The notes: a model not told the origin generated them from the sequence alone. Positions 13,016-25,222 are shown, counted from the first letter of the stretch. The stretch: 64,000 bases of DNA from Agaricus subrufescens (GCA_029945375.1 CM057068.1:186001-250000); one strand, 5' to 3'. Made by a program: numbers and translations.

Positions 13016-15554
13016 TTATCGTGGTCCCTGGAGAGCGCTGTTGGAATTCCAAGATCGTAAGCCATTGTTCTTCCTCTTGCTATTACCACCTTGATCATCG
13101 TTCAACCAAGTCAGACTCTCATAGAGATCGTCGTCTTCACTTCCCCGTCGACTGCTAGACAGTTCCCCACTTCGCCATTGACGTTCCCATTGTCCTGCTG
13201 TGTCATCATCACCTTGACGCGTTTGTCTTTCGGATACAAATCGGCGTCGTGGAGGTTGAGTAGTTGTGGTGGTGGTAAAATGATGACTGGGAACGTGCAG
13301 GCGGGATAGTGAGGGGTTAGTGATGGACGCGTTCGTGCTGTTCTCTACTTGAGTGACGTTCGATGACAAGTCGCCGGCTTTTGAAGAATCAATGAGTGTG
13401 GTGGGGGAAGTTAATAATTGTTTGGAATGGTGAAGGTGTTTCCTTAGACTTCGTATTGACTGTTGACGTTTCGGGTTGACAAGCATTTTTGCTAAATCTA
13501 GCTCCCCTTCTTCATCGTCTTCTGTATCGTCGTCATCGTCGTCATCGTCGTCTCCTTCGTGTTCACAGAACTTGTCACCGTCTTCGCCGTCGTTGTCATG
13601 GTCATGTCGAGGAGATTGGTGACGATGATGGTGGTGGTGGTGATGGTGGTTGTAGTGATTGCCACTGGAAGAAAATGGGTCATTGTTCTCAGAAACCCAC
13701 AGTATTCTGCTCTTCCCACCGCCCTTGTGCCAACCATCACCTTCAACACGGGTCTTCGCCAGAGTAGGCACCTTCGTACACTCCTCATCACCCTTCTTCC
13801 TTCTCCCAATTCTTCGTCGACTATCTGTTGTCGCTCCGCCGCCGTGAGTATGATAATGCCCTCGTTTACCCGACCCCTTCCCAACTCTTCCCCCTCCACT
13901 ATTAGTATTACTAATATCCCTCAGACCATTCTTCTTGTTATTACTGTTTTCGTTCTTGTTGTAAAAGTAGGAAGTAGACCTGTTCGGTGAAGAGGCTCGA
14001 CTTGCGGGTGCACTCCGACAATAGACCCTAGTCCTAGAAACTTGACTTTGCGAACATGGAGCGCGTTCACGTCCGAATCGCGTTAAGAACACTGGAGGGG
14101 AAAGATTACTAAGATTCTGTTGACCCCTCGTTTCCAAACGCGGGCGAGTCGTCATTGTCGTGGACGCCGATAAAGCGGATCTGTAAGTTGTTTGGGAGAT
14201 TGAGCTGCGCGATGGCCGGAGAGTTCGATGATGTGGATGATGTTGGTGATGATTGTCCTGATGTTGATGATGCAGGTGATGATGTTGATGATTAAATGAT
14301 GATGGTCGTTGGATAGGTGAAGAGAAAGCAAGGGCTGAAGACGATTGTGGAATATTAGGTGTAGGTGCGTCGGGAGTAGGAGAGATAGTATAACCGAGCG
14401 GTGTAGTGGATGCACCGAACATTAATACACGAGCGACGCTGTCGAGCCATGTGCGGGATTGAGCTTGCGCGCCTTCCGCGCCGTTGTTGCTTGAGTTTCG
14501 ATATGGCGATTTCGAAGGAACAATCGGTGGTGTAGACATCACATGACGAAGATAGGTACCCGCGCGAGAAGGCGCTGGATCGTTAATAACGATTGTGCTA
14601 TTGTTAGAAGAACTGGTGGTTGGGTCACTTGGTGACGAGTCGGGGGACGTAACGTTATTATAACTGGGGGTAGTGATGGGAGACCAAGAGGGGTGCTTGT
14701 TAATGCGACTTGGAGCAGTAGAAGTTCGGGGGTGCTGATGCTGATATGAGTGGTGTGGGAGAAGTGACCGATCTTGGGAGTGATGATCATTATATGCAGG
14801 GCATCTTGGCACTGGGGAAGATGATCGTTCCTCTGGGCTGTGCGGGGTAGAGGGTTGTGAAGAGACCTGATGTTGACGGTGCAGAAGTGTTTGCCGACGA
14901 TCCGCTCTTGGTGTAGGGTCACCGAGACTTTCGATAGAGGAAGTCATAGGTGTCCGGGGTTCGAGAGACTCCACGCTCTGGAGATGTTCCCGGCGGTATG
15001 ATGTTACTTGTTGAAGAGGAGACGAGGGAGACTGGGTCCTGTATAAACGCGGACGCTTTCCGTTGGACGTGGCTTGGTCTTGTCTCAGGTTGGGTCCAGC
15101 AGCATCGTTTCCAGTCCCAGTGACCAAGCCCGTCAGGAAGCCAACGACGGCGGCACGCACCCCCTGTGCCTTTCCAGCGGATCGGCCCCCTTCTTCATCA
15201 CGGGCATGAGGCTCAACACGGTCAGAGTCAGGAGTGTAAATTCGGGTTTCTTTGTATCCGGCTTCGCGAAGTAGATCCTCGAGATTTTCATATGTCCGCG
15301 AAGTCCCTCGGCGGTGCAAGGGAATACGACCCTGATCAGACTGACGTGGTTTCTGCCGTCTAGGAGGAGTTGAGGGCTGGGGTGGCGAACAGGACGAGTT
15401 CGAAGTTGACTGGGTTAGACCCGGGGAAGACGAGCTGGGTGATGGAGGCGAAGGTTTGGTCTGTAATGCAAGTTCTTTGTGATGATTCCTGAGTATCAGA
15501 AGGAGCACGTACCCCGCTACCAGAGTAAGGGTAAGGTTGGTTGCTTGACGCCAT
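13016..15554 (-). CDS. low-complexity Ser/His/acidic protein, 828 aa
   Basis: Exon 1 (15554-15513, MASSNQPYPYSGSG) joins exon 2 (15460-13016) across a 52-base GTACGT...TTACAG intron in phase 0. The start is the only ATG upstream of that donor; the frame extends further up only from a GTG. The product is mostly disordered and rich in Ser, Pro, Thr and His, with histidine runs near residues 400-420 and 630 and a run of about 10 Asp near residue 665. Three ordered-looking islands stand out: a 'YENLEDLLREAGYKETRIYTP' block near residue 72 (adjacent to a hydrophobic 'VVGFLTGLVTG'), a 'GELDLAKMLVNPKRQQSIRSL' block near residue 682, and the C-terminal 'DDLYESLTWLNDDQ'. I do not recognise a family. 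The islands look like conserved binding motifs of a basidiomycete-specific protein. Confidence 0.7.
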
Positions 15555-15800
15555 TACGATATTCGAATACTGATGCGGAATGTGATTGTGAGAAGCAAAT
15601 GGCTGGAAGTCGCCTGGAACGCCGTCTGGGGGTGCGCAGAGCGGCGCCGACGGCGTCACGACAACGACGGCTGCGAATTCAGGCGAGCGAGAAGCAGGGT
15701 AGGGGCAGCGATGTGATGGTGTCCAGCAATATATAAAAAAACTAACCAGAACAAGTCAACTAAAACAATTTTCACATGCTCCGAATTGGGTTAGGGCAAA

Positions 15801-15865
15801 GGTACTGGCAGGATTCGAACCTGGGTTTCGGGAATCCTGAGTGGTAACCACTACACTATAGCGCC
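15801..15865 (-). pseudogene. degenerate tRNA-like sequence (tRNA-Gln/Glu type)
   Basis: Read on the minus strand, the 5' half matches a Gln/Glu-type eukaryotic tRNA (TATAGTGTAGTGGTTA D-arm) and the T-loop is canonical (GGTTCGAATCC). It is only 65 nt long, about 6-7 short of a full tRNA. The missing bases fall in the 3' half of the anticodon arm, so no proper anticodon stem can form. Acceptor pairs 3-70 and 7-66 and T-stem pair 49-65 are also mismatched. I read it as a tRNA pseudogene or tRNA-derived fragment rather than a working gene. It sits in the divergent promoter region between the genes at 15,554 and 15,982. Confidence 0.65.
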
Positions 15866-15981
15866 GTGCCAGCTCGGCGCACGTGATCCAGAGGAATCAC
15901 ATGCGAGTGCGGCCACATATCACTCAATCATCCACCCATGCTCCATCCATATTCCTCTTCCCCCGCCGCCCAGCCAGCGCG

Positions 15982-18900
15982 ATGGCCGTCTTGTCGAAGC
16001 CCATGCGCTACCCGTTTAGCAAGCGCCCGCCCCCACGACAGTCTCTGGCTCTCGTCTTTGGGGTCATCTTACTCCTGCGGTCGTTGCCCGGAAATGTCTT
16101 CTATAACTTGCTACTCAGAAACAAGGGAAAGGGAAGGGCCTCTTCTCCCACCGATCAGTTGAAGCAAACCTTGCAACAAGTGTACGAGACAGGCGAGGAC
16201 GGGCGCATCTATCTACTGGTACCATACGAGGGTAGGGTGCAAAAGGTCTGTTTGTCAACTTCGACATGTGTAGCTCTGTCGGTTTCTGGCAGGGCCCCGA
16301 GTACATCCACCTCGGAGTACTATTTCAGTTGTCGCCTAGATCGAATGTTGATGTGATTGTTGATCCGACTATTGACAGGTTCCAATCCCATCTCCATCAG
16401 ACCACTCTTCTGACAAGGATGCTTTCCCTTTACTGTCAAGCAACACCCAGTCCAAGCCAAACCTTGATCTAGCATTCCTGCGTCAACTTCGCTCAATACT
16501 CTTGTGTATTCTATTTCCGCCCGCTAATCTATGGCGCAATAAAGAGCTCGGCATTGTCCTCATGCACTCCGGTTTCCTTGTTTTGAGAACCGTGTTGAGT
16601 ATTATGGTTGCTCGTTTAGACGGACGAATCGTCAGAGACCTTGTATGCATCTCATTTGTTTAAAATTTTCCCCCCAGCCAACCATTGATCTTAGGTCAAA
16701 TCGGACGGGAAAGGTTTCCTTAAAGGTCTCGCATTATGGTTCCTACTAGCCATACCTAGCACATACACTAATTCCATGGTATGCTCACGCAAATTATTTT
16801 ATTTGAATATCTATTTATTGCCGCTTCAAATCAGATCCGACATCTGCAGTCGGTATTACACCTCCAGTTACGCACTCGATTAACGCGATACATTCATGAC
16901 TTGTATTTTGCTTCGTACCCCGAAGCACGCTATTATCAAGTCGGCATGGGGAACAAGCTCGACGGCATAGATCAATACATCACCGCCGACGTAGACGCGT
17001 GGGCGGGAAGTTTAAGTGGGCTATAGTACGTGTGGAATTTGAAGTTGACCCAGACTTTGATTCTAAACTTTTTATCACAGTGGAAATTTACTCAAGCCCA
17101 CCTTGGATATCGTTCTATTCTTATCGCAGCTAGCCAGATCTTTGGGTGCTCGTGGAACGATATTATTGTGGGTCAATTACTACATCACCGTTCGGATCCT
17201 TAGGTAAGTTGCCGCTCTTCTTGTCGTTCTGATCTGTTGTTAACCTAAGTTGAATAGGGCTGTGACACCTGCTTTCGGGCGTCTTGCAGCTGTAGAGGCA
17301 CGTCTAGAAGGAGAATATCGTCGTGGTGTTGGCCGTGTCGGTCGCGAAAGTGAAGAAGTGGCGTGAGTATAATTCTTGAGGTTTCTTTAGCCAGACTGCA
17401 TTTCTTATTGGTCTCAGTTTCTATGATGGTGGTGGACGGGAGAAAGATATCTTAAGCCGAGCATATCTACGCCTCATCAAGCATGTCAATTCGATCTACA
17501 AGGCAAGTTGGTTTGCCTTAAAGGGCCCAACAAGACTGACGGTGTACTATATCTATAGATTCGAATCGCATACGAATGGACAGAAGACTATGTGATCAAG
17601 TACCTTTGGTCTGCGGCTGGATACGCATTAATTGCTGTTCCATTCCTTTTTACGCGCAACAAACGTCATCAAATAGGCTCTCCCCCTGAACCGGAGACCA
17701 GGGAGGCCAGGGATAATGCTGTAGCCGGTCGTACAGAAAGTACGTACGATCTCTCTCCCCTTGGTTTATTGATCCTGACATGTCTATTTTTCAGCATATA
17801 TTTCCAATAGGAGATTATTGTTATCTTTAGCGGATGCTGGAGGACGTTTGATGTTTGCTTACAAGGATATGCTGGAACTCGCTGGCCTTACAACAAGATT
17901 GTATACTCTCGTCTCGACTCTTCACAACCTCCCTCAATCACCCGAGGGCAACATTAGCATCGATGACTCTATTGAACTACGGAATGTAAACGTGGAAATT
18001 CCAGGGAGCAGTAAGTCCGATACAGTTGCTGGTTTGCTAGAAGTGGTTAGCTTACTTTTTTTTTCTTGGGCAAATCAGATGACGATACGCCACCCTTGGT
18101 CAAAGATCTATCGTTCATTGTTCAACCAGGTGAACACCTGATGATCACTGGTTCGAATGGTGTCGGTAAAACGGCTATCGCAAGAGTCTTGGCTGGTTTG
18201 TGGCGTCCTTCCAGTAATGATTCCGAGCCCGATTCCCCTTTGGGTTCCCAAAATGGTTTCGTTACACCTGGGGCGTCAGCTGTCTGTGGTCCACGCGGTG
18301 CTCATGATCATCAACATCCTTCTATATTCGTCGTACCCCAACGAGCCTACATGGTCGTAGGTAGTTTACTCGATCAGGTCATCTATCCGCATACATATCA
18401 AGAATTTGTTAAGTCGGGGAGAACGATAGATGAATTGGAGGATATTCTTGAGAAAGTGTTTTTGACGTATCTACCGGATAGAGAGGGTGGGTGGAATACG
18501 AGAAAGGAATGGAGAGATGTGTTGTCGGGTGGTGAGAAGCAACGGGTATGAGTTTTTGTTTCTCGTTCGTCTTCGTTCAACCAATATTGGGGTGCTCTTT
18601 TTTTTAGATGAGCTTGGCGCGTGTGTTTTATCACCGACCTAAGTTTGCGATATTGGATGAATGCACCAGTGCTGTGTCAAGTGATGTGGAGGGAAGGATG
18701 TATGAATCACTCAAAGCTATCGGTGTAACACTGATTACTATCTCGTTACGGTAAGCATTATCCTGATTTTCCATCCCTCCAAAAAACAAAAAGCTTATTT
18801 TCTCTACGTTAATCCAGCCCTTCGTTGACGAAATTTCATAAACAACTTCTTACATTAAATCTCGATTCGTCGACTTCGGCGCATTGGACTTTGTCTCGTG

Positions 18901-19061
18901 TGGGGACTGCGGAGGAGAGAATGGAGATTGATAGGGAGATTAAGAGTTTGGAGGAGAAATTGGCAGATGTGGAGAGTTGGGAGAGGAGGGTTAAGGAGTT
19001 GGATGAGATGTTGAGTGCTGGTGGGATTAGTTCTTCTCGGCCTGAGGCGGGTTCTGTATAG
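15982..19061 (+). CDS. peroxisomal ABCD-type fatty-acyl-CoA half-transporter, 788 aa
   Basis: Twelve exons join in frame: 15982-16245, 16379-16642, 16695-16778, 16835-17025, 17081-17203, 17258-17362, 17418-17502, 17559-17739, 17795-18010, 18079-18545, 18608-18750 and 18818-19061. The intron after 17502 uses a GC donor (AAG|GCAAGT). The layout is the ABCD/ALD one: an N-terminal membrane domain with the '[14 protein letters not shown]' EAA-like segment, then one nucleotide-binding domain with Walker A GSNGVGKT (529-536), signature LSGGEKQ (653-659) and Walker B FAILDE (673-678). It ends in a short charged coiled coil. Yeast relatives Pxa1/Pxa2 pair to import very-long-chain acyl-CoA into peroxisomes; I cannot tell which orthologue this is. 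The first intron (133 bases) is the least certain. Confidence 0.9.
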
Positions 19062-19245
19062 TGTGTATTTGAAAATTATTTTCGTTTTGCTTGTCAATTG
19101 TGTTTTCTGTAATGTATCATTCAATTCGAGAGCGTGTTTAACATGTCGTTGCACCCACTGAATTCTGACGTACTACTGGCAGACTCATCCCTAGCAAGGC
19201 GCCTTTAGGTGGGCTTACATAAGCGGTTGGACTTCTACTCTTACA

Positions 19246-21110
19246 ATGCAACAGACTGGACTGATCCAGCACGCGCACGACGACCTCATCACTGACACTG
19301 CATATGATTTCTATGGTCTACGTCTGGCGACATGCGGTCTTGATCAGAGGTACGGTCTTTATATACGCGTCACGTCTTACCCCAACTCGCCATGATCAAA
19401 TAGGATAAAGATATGGCAGTTGGACGAAACTAGCGGTTCATGGCGCGTCCAGGATGAATGGAAGGTACGTCTGCCCTGACAATGTTCATATACTGTTTAT
19501 CAACCTGTTTTGATTGTTAGGCACACGAAGCCCCGGTGTCTAAGGTAGACTGGGCGCACCCCGAATTCGGTTCGGTCATTGCATCCTGTTCGTTTGATCG
19601 TACGGCAAAGGTTTGGGAGCAAGCGTCTGCAAATGCTTTACTTGATACTCAGCAATTTCCGAATATGGCTGCTGCTGATGGTGGGGTTTCGACGCAGCCG
19701 GTCTCGCGGTGGTTAGAGAGGAATGTGATGGCGGAGTCGAAGGGGACAGTACGCGATGTTGCGTTTGCTCCTCATTATTTTGGTCTCAAATTGGTATGTG
19801 TGTGGCGAGGAGAGTTCCTCTTTCCGGGTGCTGATGATCTTTTGGAGGCTACGATCTCTTCGGACAATATTCTACGCGTTTATGAATGTGTGGATCAGTC
19901 CTCCCTTACAACTTGGCAATTACTTCTGGACATTGATGCTCTCAGCCTCCCAACAACATCCTCTACGCCAACATTTTATTCTTCGCGTCAACATACCATA
20001 GCTTTATCCACACCAACTCAAACAACATCATCTGTGGATCTTAAAGCGTCTAACAATTTTGCTGATCACGCTCAAGCCCTTTCGCAAGGCTTGGCACAAA
20101 ATGCTGCTTTGAATAGTCAAGCTGCCGCTTCGAGGCATAGTGTTAGTAACCGGGAAGCTGATGGTGGATGGTGTTTGAGTTGGTGTAAGGATCGGTATTG
20201 GGGCGAGATCTTGGCTGTTGGTGTGGCTACGTCGGGTGTTATAAAGGTGACTTTGGCGGTTTTTGTGTTGAAGCTGTGGTTCTGATTCTTGTACTTCTGT
20301 TCTCAGATCGTTCAACTTGCTCCTTCACGCCGACACACTACACTTTTAACTCTCGATCCCTCACCTTCTCTAGTTTCCTCGGCTAATATACCGCCCATCT
20401 CCACCGCTATCCCAACTACAAATACCTCCAACACTAGTAACGTTTCAGCAAATCTCCCAGCACCGGGTCATACAACGGCTAGTCCTCTACAACCTTTTTC
20501 CCCACCTACAGCCACCCCAGCTTCGTCATCCGTCGTTCCTGCTCCAACACCACAAGGAACGTCCACTGATCGGAATAAAGAAGCAATAAAGTCTGCTATT
20601 ACGTCACTTTCGTGGGCCCCTTCATGTGGAAGGTCTTATCACCTTATAGCTACTGGGAGTCGAGATGGTAGCGTTCATATTTGGCGTGTGCAACCTGGAG
20701 AGGAATTGGATTCAGTTGGTCCATTGACTGATGACGGCCCTGATCTCGGGAGGGATGCCTCGGAGAATGACGAAAATAGATGGAGTGTGATCAGTGTTTC
20801 AAAGGTTGAACACAAGTTCGTCTTTTAAGCTCCCCGTTGGCTTCGTACTCGTTGGCTTACCTGATGTTGTTACAGATCTTCAGTGAGCCGAGTGGAGTGG
20901 AACATTACTGGGTAACGTTGTCTCTTATCATTCATATCCTTCTCTGATTGATTTTTTAGAACGATTCTATCGTCGGCTGGGAATGATGGCCGGATAAGGC
21001 TGTGGAAAGCGGGGCCTGATGGTCAATGGAAGTCGGCTGGAAGCATTGGTGTTGAGCAAATTGAAGATTCAGAACCTGGTTCACAACGCGATGTTGACAT
21101 GGAGCATTAG
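19246..21110 (+). CDS. SEH1: nucleoporin SEH1, WD40 protein, 510 aa
   Basis: Seven exons: 19246-19349, 19404-19464, 19521-19793, 19848-20246, 20307-20815, 20876-20911 and 20960-21110. The protein opens with the SEH1 pattern 'HAHDDLITDTAYDFYG' and 'LATCGLDQRIKIW', followed by 'AHEAPVSKVDWAHPEFGSV' and 'ASCSFDRTAKVWE', and ends with 'SSVSRVEWNITGTILSSAG' and 'DGRIRLWKA'. SEH1 is a six-bladed propeller shared by the Y-shaped (Nup84/Nup107) nuclear-pore complex and the SEA/GATOR2 complex that controls TORC1 at the vacuole. It is longer than yeast Seh1 because of Ser/Thr/Pro/Ala-rich inserts between blades (about residues 225-260 and 310-380). It lies 185 bases downstream of the ABCD gene on the same strand. 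Confidence 0.9.
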
Positions 21111-21289
21111 CAAAAACCGTTTTACACCTGTCAAAATGTAAACCCCTTTGAATTCTCCATCTGATCCTTCGGTGCCTGCTTCATGGTCTATATTCTGTCG
21201 AGGTGTAGTTTTAATTTGTTTCGTCATATTTATTTCGATTCTGAAAGCTTCGCGGGATAACAAATAACAACCGAGCATAATGGAAAACC

Positions 21290-22639
21290 TCAACCTCCTC
21301 GGCCTATGATCTTCCTGGAATTCTTTCCAAACTTCGTGACCATCTCCATAAATTCGTCTGGGGACTCCCAATGCCACTATTGTTAACACACGCGGAAATG
21401 AGCCAGAGAAGTTCGGGAACTTGATGCGAAAAAGCAACGTACGAGGTGATTGGCTTCTCTTTGAATTTCAACGGAAATCGGCCTCATAAACTCTCCTTTG
21501 GCCTGTCTTTCTTTGCAGGCCTTGGTAAAGAAGTGATATCCCAACAATGGACTCGTGAGTGACTGCCAACATGTGATCATTAAAACGGGAACGCCTGGGA
21601 ATGTGTTCTTGATGTTTTGCTCGTCGAAGAAAACGCGTTCGGTTACTTTGCGAAGGGTATCTTGCATTGGGTACCTAGTCCTGTTTTTGGAATTGAATGA
21701 GTCTTATTGGAACCAAACAGGTAAGCGGGAAATCAAAAAACAAATTTCTCACACCGGCCATTCACATTCTTCAACCATTGTAGGTTCGAAAATTTGCTCC
21801 AGTTGTTCTTGCGTCCAATCATCTGTCGTTGGTCGTGAACGCGTACGAATGTCCAGCTCTTCGACACTGCCGTTCCAATTGAGAGGTGTGTCAAAATGGC
21901 CACTGACTGCGTCTAGAAATGTGAAACTCGGTTTGGTCTGTGAAGATTTTCCACCTTGGATTGGTCGGGGAATTTCGAACCCGAAAGAAGAGACTGCAGG
22001 ATCTGTGAACAAAAGAATTATTTTTTGGGTATCAGCTTGGAAGCCAACGAGAATGCAGTGAGTGAAATTGTTATCCGACCATATAATACCATCCCAATTA
22101 AATACTTCTGCAAGAGTTTATATCTCTCTTCACCGAATAAACGAGAATCGGATAAGAAAGCATTAGTTCTTGCACATCCTAACGACCAACCAAGAAGTAC
22201 AACACCGCCGCCTTCTTGAATCCGAGGTTCAGGTAACTCGTGAACTCGAATCAAATGTTCAAGCAAAAAACCGAGGAGTGTCGCTTCTGCATTGATATAA
22301 TCCGCACTCCCATTTTTTATCACTTCTAGTTCATCTTCTGTGTATGGAGTTGAACCTTCATAACCTCTACGTTGAACTGCTATAAGTCGAAGGCCAAACT
22401 TAGGCGCCAACGCATGCAAAGGATCAAACGTGTCTAATTTAAAAACAAAAAAACGGATGATGAGCGCTGTGAGTTTTGAGACAAATGAAGACGAACTAAC
22501 GAGAATTAAATGAGGCTCCATGGACCATGACCACGGTCGTATAACTCGACGGTGAACTATGAACAGGACCGGAATCCAAGTATAGAATGTCATTGCCATC
22601 TGGCAAGTGAGCGGTATGGGTAGTAAAGCTCAAAGACAT
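21290..22639 (-). CDS. alpha/beta-hydrolase, 355 aa
   Basis: Five exons on the minus strand: 22639-22501, 22433-22080, 22002-21753, 21680-21443 and 21376-21290. The donor at 22,079 (GTCGGA) is weak but is the only one that keeps frame ('MVLYDPAVSSFGFE'). The fold signature is clear: the oxyanion-loop HG at 40-41, the nucleophile elbow GWSLG at 128-132 with Ser130, an Asp loop around 'FPGVPVLMITC', and the terminal 'ANHLWHWESPDEF' carrying the catalytic His326. This groups with fungal hydrolases of unknown substrate; esterase, lipase or peptidase activity is possible. No signal peptide is seen, so it is probably cytosolic. It converges on SEH1 with only 179 bases between stop codons. Confidence 0.85.
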
Positions 22640-23135
22640 TAGAAAGTAGTGAGGGAAGTATGGCCGTACCGGTTCAAGAGGAAGAAATGAAGGAGCAGAG
22701 GACTCAGCCACGATCCTACAAATACTCAACCGTGGTCTTACAAATGGAGTTGGATTCGTTGGAATCTCTTAAAGGAGTTGGACTCACCATGTGGAGGCAG
22801 TGGAGGTACTAGTTACTACTAGTCAAAAAAAGATAAGGTTTAGTAAATCGAGGTTAAGAATTTACCGGAGATGAAACTAAAGCAGGGTACACAGGAGAAG
22901 TGGGGCCCACGTCACATCCATGTCATATCATATCAGGTAGAAGACAGGGCCGCACTCGATCATAACGGTCTATGGATGAAAATAACGTACTGTCCCTCCG
23001 GATCGGGCACAATAATGATGAAGTCCGCGAAGCTTATGGAAATTGCGCAGCTACCTGACGATCACGTGGCCACTCCTTGGACTGAGTGATGATTCTCGAG
23101 TACTAACAGGCTTCTAACCAGCTCGTTCACTACAC
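22640..23135. other. spacer upstream of hydrolase gene
   Basis: No gene seen. The part next to 22,640 should hold the hydrolase promoter. The missing N-terminal part of the SDR pseudogene should lie toward 23,135, but I could not recognise its TGxxxGxG nucleotide-binding motif. Confidence 0.4.
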
Positions 23136-23733
23136 GTCATCAATATTTCCTCCACCGCCTTCGTCGAGCCTGGGTGTGAAGGCGCACCTAGCGAGGTTGG
23201 TAATGGTGCCTGGAGTTGTGAGTTGAGTATTTCGCTCTTTTGTTGTCATCAGATCAACCAACCAAGGCAACAAGTAAAGGAACTCTTTTTGTCCTGCACA
23301 AATCCGTCATCATTGATAATCTCCGACTTAGTCTAGAACCTCACTTCGGCTCTTGTCCTTATATGTATTTGCGCATCGATGTATCACGTAAGTACGATGA
23401 CCATTCGGCGCCTTGTTAATTGACTGTCGTTTCGTGATAGCGTGAATGCCATCCTACTGGAGTAAGGTCTCCTAGTTCTCGTATAAAATGAATGTCGAGG
23501 TTGACTAACTTGTCTGCTTGGGTCTTTCCTAGCAGAATGACTACCTCGGGACTTGGGACGGCTGGTGAAGAGGTAATCAATGCCAACCAGCCTACCGGTC
23601 GTTTCGGCAAGCCCGAAGACATCGTAGGCTATTCCTTGGCTCGCCGGCATCAGCACGCGTCACTGGCTCCCATATCATCCTTGATGGTGGATACCGCTAT
23701 CCTCGACGGATCGCTCCTGCCACTAGACTCTAA
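23136..23733 (+). pseudogene. decayed short-chain dehydrogenase (SDR) C-terminal part
   Basis: Pieces of an SDR follow one another in order but not in one frame: 'VINISSTAFVEPG' (catalytic-Ser strand) at 23,136; 'GNGAWS' then, across a GTGAGT...ATCAG intron, 'YQPTK' (the Tyr-x3-Lys motif); a degraded helix; 'VNAI' at about 23,440; 'FPSRMTT' and 'QPTGRFGKPEDIVG' (23,525-23,625); then, in a shifted frame, 'SPASARVTGSHIILDGGYRYP' ending at TAA 23,731. The frame break near 23,640 and the scrambled middle show the gene is dead. It resembles the fungal/bacterial SDRs with an LDGG C-terminus and is a different subfamily from the intact SDR at 40,633. The cofactor-binding N-terminus is missing or unrecognisable. 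Confidence 0.75.
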
Positions 23734-24650
23734 GCATCTCGCATGGGACAGTCAACGTGTCGTAATTACACGCTTATATCTATTTGTATTCAAGGATGAT
23801 ACACGTTGACTGGTCCATGCAGTGCACCCATCATCAATTCAGTGGCGCCTTGACGTATGCGTCCACACGAGTAAATACACGCATACAGGTAACGGCTTGA
23901 GCCGATTATATTCCAGAAAATAGCTCATATGACCGGGGCCTAAGAATTCGCAGGAAAAGAGAAAAAAAAATTTGTTCGCCACGTTGCCTATGAAGATCTA
24001 TGCATCTGAAGAGAAACTACACTCGGGCGGTGATTTGAGCAACAGAAAGTATTTAATTACGGCAGAAAGAGCAGTGGATGAGGCTGAAACGTTGCATTTC
24101 TTCGAATGTAGGTCTGATACTGTTCTGAGCTACATAATCTCACGGCAATCACTCCGATAGATTAGTGCATCTTGCCTTTCCCGAGCCAAATAAGGGAGAG
24201 CTTCTTGGGACGGGTTAGCAATATTCTGACCTTCTTTTGTCCTGCCCTTGATGCTTTGTTCTACAACGTGGGTCAAAGGTATTTAATCGGGGTCAATAGC
24301 GGTAAATATTCCCCCACCTCTTCTCTTTCTTTCCTCTCCTTCCTCGGTATGGCCCTCTCTCGCTTCTCTTCCCTCGGACCGGGGACTCGTCTCTTGCGGA
24401 TGCTCTACCACCGGACGATTCAAGCATAGACAAGCAATTCAAGAGGCCTCTCCGATTCCTACTGCCCCGGTGGCACGGTTTTTTTTCTTTTGGTTCTTTG
24501 AATGTCTCTGGTACTGAAGACGTGTATTATCGCGACGGGCGAGGAACATAACCAGAGTAAGTGTTTAATGAGTCCGGTGATCCCTGCTCATACCTCTCTT
24601 CACCACGTTTGGCACTGGCCACTCCCCTTCCCCTATTTTTTTTAGATTAA

Positions 24651-25222
24651 TGGCTTCCTATGGCTTCCCTTACCGGCGGACTCGGTGACGCGCAACCGCG
24701 TCTTCAAGACGGTTTCGATAGGCTACGTATTACTCAAGATGCCTGGACATACCCTCAAGACCCGGTTCGAGGACGATGCCACCGACGCGAGGATTTCGAG
24801 GACCCGCCTGGGCGATCCGGTGATCCCCTCCCAGGACCGTTTATACTCCGCAAGATAGGCTTGACCGTACTTCCCTTTTCCGTGACTGAGGTTTGGACTT
24901 ACTTATCCGGGTGCGCTATAACATCAAGACCTCAAGATTCAAGACTTTATTTTCGGCGAGGACACCCCGATGGATCGTATTTTTTTCTTGTTATGACTTT
25001 CTCGTTTGTCTCTCAGCAAGATGAGGCCGGGCCTCAATTTTATTTCGCGACGACGGACGATTTCGGTCAAGACCATCAAGACCAAACGAACTCCCTTCAA
25101 CAAGGGGGGCCACTCGGCTGGTGGTTCCTGGGGAAGGTCCGTATTCGAAAAAAAACTTTTATCTTTCTTTTTTTTTCGAATGCGGTCCTCGTGCTCCCTT
25201 GACGTTGGGCCCCAGGCTTAAG
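24651..25222 (+). CDS. possible short spliced gene, unassigned
   Basis: An intron-like segment (GTAAGTG at about 24,556 to a T-tract and TTTTAG ending about 24,648) precedes a 70-codon open frame, which meets a stop at about 24,860. A second T-rich 3' splice-like signal (TTGTCTCTCAG, about 25,017) precedes another basic frame ('KMRPGLNFISRRRTI'). In the alternative reading one frame runs open from 24,660 to 25,202. Codons are CpG-rich like real genes nearby. I recognise no domain and cannot choose a model. It may be a fast-evolving gene, a non-coding transcript or chance. Confidence 0.2.

Noticed and set aside
13489..13990. Plus-strand frames opposite the low-complexity gene
   Set aside because: Antisense readings of trinucleotide repeats; no start context or domain.
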